A stretch of DNA of 7,490 nucleotides, taken from the NCBI GenBank assembly GCA_030615845.1, contig JAUWYM010000036.1:1-7490 (forward strand). Reading direction: 5' to 3'. The stretch comes from Thermoplasmatota archaeon (GTDB lineage Archaea > Thermoplasmatota > E2 > DHVEG-1). Each line of letters starts with the position of its first letter. Position 1 is the stretch's first letter. Positions 1 to 5,401 of this stretch are shown piece after piece. Position numbers and translations under genes: made by a program. The notes under the pieces are model-generated. The model did no database searches and had not been told where the DNA came from. It worked only from the letters and a program-made list of their open reading frames with translations.

Positions 1-666
1 GTTATCTCTTCTATGATGGAGGAATTTGGAGAGATAGCGCCAAGTGCCTCTACAGTTCTTATTCATGAACGAGATAAATACATAGCAAAAAAAATTCTTG
101 ATGAAAGCAAAAAAGGAAAGGTTGTCGCAGTCGTCGGTGCAGGACATATCAAAGGCATCAAAAAACATCTAGAAACAAAAAAATTTGATGTTGATTTAAA
201 AAAGCTGGAGTATGTTCCTAAAAAACGTTTTAGCATCTTAAAAACCGTTGGCTATGCAGTACCTGTTGTTTTTGTCGCATTAATCGTCTATCTTTTTCTA
301 ACTGGAGGCTGGGGCCGAGCGGCAGATGCATTGTTATGGTGGTTTTTAATCAATGGCAGCTTGTCAGCACTTGGAACATTGATCGCACGAGGACATCCCC
401 TTTCCATTCTCACCGCTTTTGTTGCAGCACCTCTTACTTCGTTAAATCCTGCGATTGCTGCCGGTTGGGTTGCCGGTTATGTGGAATTTAAGTTGAGAAA
501 ACCTGTTGTAAAAGATTTTCAGACTCTCAGTAAGATGGATAGCACAAAGGATTTCTTCAACAACAAAGTCATACGGCTTCTTATGGTCGTCGCACTTGCA
601 AACTTGGGAAGTATGATTGGGACGTTTGTTGCATTGCCCTATATTATAAGTCTTGGATTTGGCTGA
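1..666 (+). CDS. TraB/PrgY-family membrane protein, C-terminal part (5' end outside window)
   Basis: The reading frame is open from base 1 (first codons V-I-S-S, then Met-Met at 13), so the N-terminus is missing; the visible part is 221 residues. Counting from the Met at 13, the fragment has VLIHERDKYIAKKI (15-28) and VVAVVGAGHIKGI (37-49). These are the two hallmark motifs of the TraB/PrgY/TIKI superfamily, whose conserved Glu/Arg and GxxH residues are thought to form a metal-dependent protease-like site. About four hydrophobic segments follow (roughly 74-97, 105-124, 128-155 and 187-215), as in archaeal TraB proteins, which have a soluble domain followed by a C-terminal membrane domain. Family members are usually near 400 residues, so about half is absent. 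The Met at 13 is not a credible start because the domain would lack its N-terminal half. Bacterial PrgY/TraB dampens peptide-pheromone activity; the archaeal role is unknown. The family call is firm, the function is not. Confidence 0.88.
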   Translation, partial: VISSMMEEFGEIAPSASTVLIHERDKYIAKKILDESKKGKVVAVVGAGHIKGIKKHLETKKFDVDLKKLEYVPKKRFSILKTVGYAVPVVFVALIVYLFLTGGWGRAADALLWWFLINGSLSALGTLIARGHPLSILTAFVAAPLTSLNPAIAAGWVAGYVEFKLRKPVVKDFQTLSKMDSTKDFFNNKVIRLLMVVALANLGSMIGTFVALPYIISLGFG

Positions 667-684
667 AATTGAAGTTGATTCTCA

Positions 685-697
685 AAACATTCATAAG
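685..697 (+). promoter_or_regulatory. BRE/TATA-like promoter of the M50 protease gene
   Basis: AAACATTCATAAG lies in the 54-bp gap after the TraB stop. It aligns without gaps to the boxes before the other four complete genes. Its first base is 36 bp upstream of the ATG at 721. With the usual archaeal TATA-to-start spacing, transcription would begin at the start codon, giving a leaderless mRNA. The GAGG at 712-715 would then not be transcribed, so it is probably not a ribosome binding site. Confidence 0.55.
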
Positions 698-720
698 CCA
701 TAATATCAATTGAGGGTTGC

Positions 721-1431
721 ATGCAGGAGAGAAGAAAAATCTATACATCATTTCATGAACTCTCACCGAGCGAATACATGTACTTTCCAAAAGGAACACT
801 TGATGCAGGATCCCCAGGGAAATTTAGTCAAACAGAAATAACTCATCTTCTACTTGCAATGGGTGTTTTAACCATTGCTTTTTCCTTTGCATTTACCGGA
901 AGTAGTCTCCGTTCTGGTTTTAATAATATACAAGCGCTACCGTTGGCACTCCCCATTTCTTTTTTAGGTATTTTAACTGCATTTTTTGTTCATGAACTAT
1001 CCCATAAATTCATGGCACAAAAATATGGTCTCTGGTCAGAATTCAGAATGTATCCAAGATGGCTTCTTCTGTCATTATTTTTTGCAGTTTTCACAGGATT
1101 TGTATTTGCAGCACCTGGAGCAGTAATGTTTCGTGGTGAAACAAGAAACTTCGAAATGGGAAGAATAGCTGCCGCAGGGCCACTTGCAAATATAGTAATT
1201 GCAGCAATAACATACCTCCTGTATCGGTTTGTTTTCTTCGAAACACCATTCGGGAAGTTTTTAGGATTTATCTGCCTAATCAATGCTCTACTGGGAACAT
1301 TTAACCTGCTTCCATTTGGATCATTTGATGGCATGAAAGTAATACGATGGAATGGAATAGTCTGGGCCGCATTATTTATTATTGCAATAGTTATGATGAT
1401 TCTCATATTCCCAATTGCCCCCCTTTTTTAG
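721..1431 (+). CDS. M50-family (site-2-protease-like) intramembrane zinc metalloprotease
   Basis: This 236-residue multi-pass protein should cut membrane-embedded or membrane-proximal substrates using one zinc ion. Zinc ligands H91 and H95 and catalytic E92 are visible in HELSH (91-95), inside a hydrophobic helix preceded by FLGILTAFFV. The third ligand is expected to be D203 in NLLPFGSFDG (195-204), which fits the family NxxPxxxxDG motif. AAGPLANIVIA (150-160) is also typical of M50 proteins. Hydrophobic helices lie near 41-60, 73-95, 113-133, 150-172, 180-200 and 212-232. There is no PDZ or CBS domain, so this is a minimal archaeal form. The HELSP at 12-16 lacks a second His and is not a metal site. 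The start at 721 fits the promoter spacing. The gene follows the TraB-like membrane protein 54 bp downstream but has its own promoter box. The substrate is unknown. Confidence 0.9.
   Translation: MQERRKIYTSFHELSPSEYMYFPKGTLDAGSPGKFSQTEITHLLLAMGVLTIAFSFAFTGSSLRSGFNNIQALPLALPISFLGILTAFFVHELSHKFMAQKYGLWSEFRMYPRWLLLSLFFAVFTGFVFAAPGAVMFRGETRNFEMGRIAAAGPLANIVIAAITYLLYRFVFFETPFGKFLGFICLINALLGTFNLLPFGSFDGMKVIRWNGIVWAALFIIAIVMMILIFPIAPLF
1424..1429 (+). terminator. Possible oligo-T terminator at the end of the M50 gene
   Basis: Six consecutive T residues abut the TAG stop after a C-rich run. Archaeal RNA polymerase often stops at T tracts in the non-template strand without a hairpin. The tract also encodes the last Leu-Phe codons, so it could be coding sequence only. 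Confidence 0.25.
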
Positions 1432-1473
1432 GATGAAGCAGTACATTCAAAAAAGCTATCAAGAATATGATGC

Positions 1474-1486
1474 AAACGTATATATC
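1474..1486 (+). promoter_or_regulatory. BRE/TATA-like promoter of the YqgF-like gene
   Basis: AAACGTATATATC matches the shared promoter box of this window. Its first base is 37 bp before the ATG at 1511, predicting transcription from, or one base before, the start codon. No Shine-Dalgarno sequence is seen before this ATG, in keeping with a leaderless mRNA. Confidence 0.6.
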
Positions 1487-1510
1487 ACTCATATCTAATA
1501 GTTAATCCAG

Positions 1511-2272
1511 ATGAAAACATTAGGAGTCTATACCGAGGATTTTTCTCTTTATCATGATATTTTAAAAACGTTAAAGAAACATAAATTAGCCTATGTTTTA
1601 CTTTCCTCACCTAAAAATATCCCAAAAAGAATTGGAGTAGTATTAACGTCTAAAGCTGAGAGTCGGGAAATAAAAGCTCAAAAAATTGTTTCTGTCGATA
1701 CCTTCGATACCGTTGATCATGCAGTAGATATGGCTTTGAAAAAATTAACTGGAAAGAAACTATACAAGTGGGTTTTTATCGGTATTGATCCTGGAGAACG
1801 CCCAGGGATTGCCGTCGTTGGCAACGATATGTTGCTGCAAAAAATCCAAGTGGAATCTCCTGAGGAAGTTGTTCATACGATACGGCGTTTTTTGAAATTA
1901 TATCCATCCAAAGAAACATATATTCGAATAGGACATGGATCAATTCTTACACGAAATCGAATAATCAATTCACTTATTCCCTTGAATGTTCCCATTGAAA
2001 TCGTTGATGAAACAAGTACAACTCCCTCCCATCAGATGGGGCGTTCAAAACGAGATGAAGAAGCAGCAGCAGTCATCGCATTATTACCAGGAGGAAGGGT
2101 GCAAACAACACTGCCGTTGAAACCTACCCGAGGAGCAATAAAAAATGTACAAAAACATAGTAGACATCTCACCGAAGGAAGATACACAATTTCAGAAAAA
2201 ACTGCGTTACAAGTTTTAAAGGGAGAGATAAGTCTACTTGAAGCAATCGAAAAAGAAAAATCGAAAAACTAA
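1511..2272 (+). CDS. Conserved archaeal protein with a YqgF/RuvX-like RNase H fold and an extra N-terminal domain
   Basis: The protein has 253 residues. Residues 1-85 form an unassigned, probably alpha/beta domain that begins MKTLGVYTEDFSLYHDIL. From about 87 a RuvC/YqgF-type RNase H fold is visible. GIDPGERPGIAVVG (91-104) supplies the first-strand Asp, D93. IEIVDETSTT (162-171) resembles the YqgF DERLTT motif and supplies E167. RDEEAAAVIALL (181-192) supplies D182 in the position of the third acidic residue. The probable metal-binding triad D93-E167-D182 therefore looks intact, so nuclease activity is plausible. A basic, helical tail (about 205-253) holds KNVQKHSRHLTEGRYTIS. Bacterial YqgF acts on rRNA processing or branched DNA; which of these, if either, applies here is unknown. 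I recognise this architecture as a conserved euryarchaeal hypothetical family, from memory. The gene stands alone with its own promoter. Confidence 0.82.
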   Translation: MKTLGVYTEDFSLYHDILKTLKKHKLAYVLLSSPKNIPKRIGVVLTSKAESREIKAQKIVSVDTFDTVDHAVDMALKKLTGKKLYKWVFIGIDPGERPGIAVVGNDMLLQKIQVESPEEVVHTIRRFLKLYPSKETYIRIGHGSILTRNRIINSLIPLNVPIEIVDETSTTPSHQMGRSKRDEEAAAVIALLPGGRVQTTLPLKPTRGAIKNVQKHSRHLTEGRYTISEKTALQVLKGEISLLEAIEKEKSKN

Positions 2273-2276
2273 ACCC

Positions 2277-2289
2277 AAACGTTTATGAG
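2277..2289 (+). promoter_or_regulatory. BRE/TATA-like promoter of purH
   Basis: AAACGTTTATGAG starts 4 bp after the stop of the YqgF-like gene and 43 bp before the purH ATG. By analogy with the other boxes, transcription should start near 2313, giving a leader of about 7 bases without a ribosome binding site. The AGGT at 2309-2312 would lie just upstream of the transcript. Confidence 0.6.
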
Positions 2290-2319
2290 CTACCCTCCTA
2301 TGCATCCTAGGTAAGAGTA

Positions 2320-3870
2320 ATGGAAAACAAATATGCTCTGATTAGCGTTTTTAACAAAGAAGGAATCGTTGATTTTGCAAAAGAGTTATCCAAACTTGGC
2401 GTCAGCATTATATCAACAGGAGGAACAGCCACTGTTTTACGAGATTCAGGAGTTGAAATCAAAGAAGTATCAGAAATAACAGGATTTCCTGAAATGCTTG
2501 ATGGAAGGGTAAAAACCCTTCACCCCGTTGTTCACGCAGGGATACTTGCAAGAAGAAACGAAACTCTTCATACAGATGCACTCAAAAAACATAACATACA
2601 TACAATAGATTTTGTCGTCTGTAATCTCTATCCTTTTGAAGAGACTATCCAAAAACCAAACGTTAGCATTGAGGAAGTTATAGAAAACATTGACATAGGT
2701 GGACCGACACTAATTAGAGCTGCTGCAAAGAACTACAAAGACGTGATAGTATTAACAAATCCCAGGAAGTATTCTGAAATCATTGAGATTATTAAATCAA
2801 ATGAAGATGTAGGATTAGAACTTCGAAAAAAACTTGCAATTGAAGCATATTCTCACACAGCTCAATATGATGCAATAATATCACAGTATCTGAGAGGCAG
2901 ATGGAGTGAGGACGTACTACCTGAAAATTATACAGTTACTATGAGGAAAATTCAAGATATGAGATACGGTGAAAATCCTCATCAAAAAGGCGCCTTCTAT
3001 AAAGCACTTCCCATAGCTTCTGAACATTGTATATCAAATGCTAAACAACTGCAGGGAAAAGAACTCTCGTTTAATAACATCCTAGATTCAGATTGCACTA
3101 TAGAATGCATAAAAGAATTTTTTGATTCAACTTGTGTGATTGTAAAACATGCCACTCCTTGCGGGGTTGCAAGTTCAAATAATTTATTGCAGGCTTGGAA
3201 GGATGCCTATGCAACAGACACCTATTCTCCATTTGGAGGCATTGTTGCATTTAATAGAGAAGTATCAAAAGAGGTTGCTGAAGAGATTTCTAACTATTTT
3301 TTAGAAGTAATAATCGCACCAATATTTAGTGAAGAATCATTATTAGTATTTGGGAAAAAGAAAAACCTACGACTTCTTGAGTTGAAAGGACTGGATGAAA
3401 AAATCAAAAGAAAAGGCGTAGACTACCGGAGTGTTGTCGGAGGATTTCTAGCTCAAGAAAGAGACGTCTGGCTTTCTGAGAAAAAGAGCTGGAAAATCGT
3501 TACAGAAAAAAAACCCTCACAGGAAGATATTGACTCTATGGAATTTGCAGTAAAATGTGTAAAGCACGTAAAATCCAACTCGGTTCTTTTTGTAAAAGAT
3601 ACTCGTACGGTAGCTATTGGTGGAGGCCAAACATCTCGGGTTGATGCCACATGGATTGCGACACATAAAGGAAAAGAAAACATCAAAGGATCAATAATGG
3701 CAAGTGATGCGTTTTTCCCATTCCGCGATGCAGTAGATGTTGCTGCAAAAGCAGGGGTAAAAGCAATCATTCAACCAGGTGGATCAATTAGAGACAAAGA
3801 AGTAATAGAAGCGGCTAATGAACATTGTATATCTATGGTTTTTTCAGGTCAGAGGTATTTCAGACATTAG
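2320..3870 (+). CDS. purH: Bifunctional AICAR transformylase / IMP cyclohydrolase
   Basis: PurH carries out the last two steps of purine synthesis in the cytosol: formylation of AICAR with 10-formyl-tetrahydrofolate, then ring closure to IMP. At 516 residues it is a normal full-length protein. The MGS-like cyclohydrolase domain (about 1-140) shows STGGT (32-36), FPEMLDGRVKTLHP (56-69) and IDIGGPTLIRAAAKN (124-138). The transformylase domain shows RYGENPHQ (215-222), LQGKELSFNN (244-253), the catalytic K276-H277 in KHATPCG (276-282), SPFGGI (303-308), GGGQTSRVD (434-442), SDAFFPFRD (462-470) and QPGGSIRD (485-492). It ends in the typical RYFRH. All expected catalytic motifs are present, with no frameshift. 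Many archaea use PurP and PurO instead, so a bacterial-type fused PurH implies a folate-type formyl donor or past transfer. No other pur gene is adjacent. It converges on the next gene with 8 bp between the stops. Confidence 0.97.
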   Translation: MENKYALISVFNKEGIVDFAKELSKLGVSIISTGGTATVLRDSGVEIKEVSEITGFPEMLDGRVKTLHPVVHAGILARRNETLHTDALKKHNIHTIDFVVCNLYPFEETIQKPNVSIEEVIENIDIGGPTLIRAAAKNYKDVIVLTNPRKYSEIIEIIKSNEDVGLELRKKLAIEAYSHTAQYDAIISQYLRGRWSEDVLPENYTVTMRKIQDMRYGENPHQKGAFYKALPIASEHCISNAKQLQGKELSFNNILDSDCTIECIKEFFDSTCVIVKHATPCGVASSNNLLQAWKDAYATDTYSPFGGIVAFNREVSKEVAEEISNYFLEVIIAPIFSEESLLVFGKKKNLRLLELKGLDEKIKRKGVDYRSVVGGFLAQERDVWLSEKKSWKIVTEKKPSQEDIDSMEFAVKCVKHVKSNSVLFVKDTRTVAIGGGQTSRVDATWIATHKGKENIKGSIMASDAFFPFRDAVDVAAKAGVKAIIQPGGSIRDKEVIEAANEHCISMVFSGQRYFRH

Positions 3871-3878
3871 AAAATAGT

Positions 3879-5300
3879 CTACTTCTTTTTAACGACGGTA
3901 GATATCACAATAACGATTAAAGCAGCTATCAGAAATATACAAATTATGGTACTTATCACTACGTAATTCATTCCAGTTTTTAGCTCCTGAACATCTTGAT
4001 ACAATCCTGGTCCTCCTTCCGTTTTATCATATATTGTCATAGTTACATTTTTTTGTTTTTCAAGCTCATAGTTTGATGACCTTATAATATAGGTTAGGCT
4101 GTAATCCCCAAGAGGAATATTGTTTGGAATGTCAAAGAGAATCTCAAATGTATTCTCATTTCCTTCATTTATAGTAGTCCAATAATAGGGGCTGATAGAG
4201 TACCAATCGTGCTGCATCCATTCAATTCCTGCCTCTATATACAATCTGACATTAAGGTCGGTGTTGCCTGTATTTACCGCTGTAAGATTTACTATGCTTT
4301 TTGCCCCTCGTTCAAGTAGAATATGATTTTCTGTACTAATGTCAAAGTCAGGATAGGCAAAATCATCACCAGAAGCGATTAAATCATTTTCCAAAGTACT
4401 ATAATATCCATCGTATCTGTAACTCATAAGAATTGGATCATCTTTAAAAAGATCATATATATCTGGACTTATTTCCAGTAATTCATCTTCAGTTAGATTA
4501 ATGTCACTATAATAATCATCATAATACCAATAATAACCTATGTTTGAATAAAATGAAATGTCAGAGAAGATTTTCTCTTTAATTCTATCTTTTGCGATAC
4601 AGAAAACGTTCACACGTGCGTAGGTTTCACCGACATCAGAAGCAGCTGTAATCTTAAGAGGATAATAAAGAAAACTTGTTTTAAATCTATAAATTATAGG
4701 ATTAATACTATGTTCGTCTTGTGTTGTATTAATAATATCAAAAACAAAATATGAAATATTATCGTTTAGATATTCTTCTACAGTACTTTGAAATCCAGAT
4801 GAAAAAGTTATATTCGCAAGACCTGATGATGCAGCAAAATCCGTAGCCCAATTACTAAAGTTTGATACATCAATAATTTTTACTATAGTGATATCATGAG
4901 CACCCAACGTATCATGGAAGGTTACTTCAACAGTAGCGCTTGGAGCATTTACTTCATCATCACCACCGAGTTTTCCCCGATGATAATTCCAATTTTGCAG
5001 TAACTTTTCATTCACAATTTCCTGAAGTTTTGTAAACGAATCAAAGCTTCCTTCTGTTACATTAGTAGGATTTGAAGGTAACGGAATAATACGAAGAACT
5101 TTTGTAGATTCCGAGCTTTGAATATCTACCGAAAGAATAAGTACCTCTTCTGTACCATTCCATGCAACGATAGCATTCTGAGCTTTTTCTTGTATATAAA
5201 TCTGAGGTGGCCCTACTATACCACCATCTCCACAAGCAGCTGGAAAAACAAGCAACATCACCAGCATTAAAATTATAACAAAGCCATTTTTTTTATTCAT
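3879..5300 (-). CDS. Exported DUF2330-like surface protein with lipobox-like Cys and C-terminal membrane anchor
   Basis: The 473-residue protein starts with a signal peptide (MNKK, then hydrophobic 7-21) ending PAAC, with C23 at a lipobox-like position. CGDGGIVGPP, QNAIVAWNGTEEVLILSVDI (41-60) and VLRIIPLPSNP (68-78), followed by GSFDSFTKLQEI, match my memory of the start of DUF2330 proteins. A Tyr/Asp-rich stretch (about 250-322) comes next, then a beta-rich region (about 330-425) reminiscent of archaeal NEW3/CARDB-type Ig folds, with NLTAVNTGNTDLNV and PLGDYSLTYII. A membrane helix (about 446-469) ends in KKK, so most of the chain should face outside. Nine N-glycosylation sequons (N48, N80, N147, N163, N181, N191, N268, N338, N418) fit an archaeal surface protein. 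It is divergent from arcS. The DUF2330 assignment is moderate; the molecular function is unknown. Confidence 0.78.
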   Translation of the reverse strand: MNKKNGFVIILMLVMLLVFPAACGDGGIVGPPQIYIQEKAQNAIVAWNGTEEVLILSVDIQSSESTKVLRIIPLPSNPTNVTEGSFDSFTKLQEIVNEKLLQNWNYHRGKLGGDDEVNAPSATVEVTFHDTLGAHDITIVKIIDVSNFSNWATDFAASSGLANITFSSGFQSTVEEYLNDNISYFVFDIINTTQDEHSINPIIYRFKTSFLYYPLKITAASDVGETYARVNVFCIAKDRIKEKIFSDISFYSNIGYYWYYDDYYSDINLTEDELLEISPDIYDLFKDDPILMSYRYDGYYSTLENDLIASGDDFAYPDFDISTENHILLERGAKSIVNLTAVNTGNTDLNVRLYIEAGIEWMQHDWYSISPYYWTTINEGNENTFEILFDIPNNIPLGDYSLTYIIRSSNYELEKQKNVTMTIYDKTEGGPGLYQDVQELKTGMNYVVISTIICIFLIAALIVIVISTVVKKK

Positions 5301-5332
5301 GTTACGTCTCTAACAATTAACCTTTTTCTATT

Positions 5333-5345
5333 ATTTAAAATGTTA
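5333..5345 (-). promoter_or_regulatory. BRE/TATA-like promoter of the surface-protein gene
   Basis: Read on the minus strand the site is TAACATTTTAAAT, which aligns ungapped with the four plus-strand boxes. Its first base is 45 bp upstream of the ATG at 5300, predicting a leader of about 9 bases with no clear Shine-Dalgarno. It shares the 101-bp divergent region with the arcS promoter, whose box lies about 20 bp away. Confidence 0.5.
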
Positions 5346-5365
5346 GAAAATGATTGGGATTTCCC

Positions 5366-5378
5366 AAACGTTTTAAAC
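5366..5378 (+). promoter_or_regulatory. BRE/TATA-like promoter of arcS
   Basis: AAACGTTTTAAAC begins 36 bp before the arcS ATG, the same distance as for the M50 gene. Transcription should start at the start codon, and no ribosome binding site is seen before it. It shares its first seven bases, AAACGTT, with the purH box. Confidence 0.6.
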
Positions 5379-5401
5379 AGTAGACCCCTATTTATCATTA
5401 T

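Noticed and set aside
756..770. HELSP near the N-terminus of the M50 protein, resembling a second HExxH site.
   Set aside because: The second His is replaced, the segment is not in a membrane helix, and the true HELSH site lies at 991-1005.
990..1406. A long open frame on the minus strand within the M50 gene.
   Set aside because: It is the antisense of a gene with clear protease motifs and shows no recognisable domain of its own.
1433..1498. A 21-codon open frame (MKQYIQKSYQEYDANVYITHI) starting two bases after the M50 stop.
   Set aside because: It has no clear ribosome binding site and runs through the promoter box of the next gene. A chance frame in AT-rich DNA is more likely.
2300..2314. 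A four-codon upstream frame (MHPR, then stop) before purH.
   Set aside because: The predicted transcription start near 2313 lies downstream of its ATG, so it would not be in the mRNA.
3453..3770. A minus-strand open frame within purH.
   Set aside because: It is a shadow of a well-conserved coding region with no supporting motif or promoter box.
3021..3833. An exact 15-base repeat, TGAACATTGTATATC, at 3021-3035 and 3819-3833 in purH.
   Set aside because: Both copies encode Glu-His-Cys-Ile-Ser in frame; with only two copies far apart this is best explained by coincidence of codon choice.
5301..5401. The divergent gap between the surface-protein gene and arcS as a possible RNA gene or riboswitch (a preQ0-type regulator would fit arcS).
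   Set aside because: It is only 101 bp and is filled by two back-to-back promoter boxes; the predicted arcS mRNA is leaderless, leaving no room for a riboswitch.
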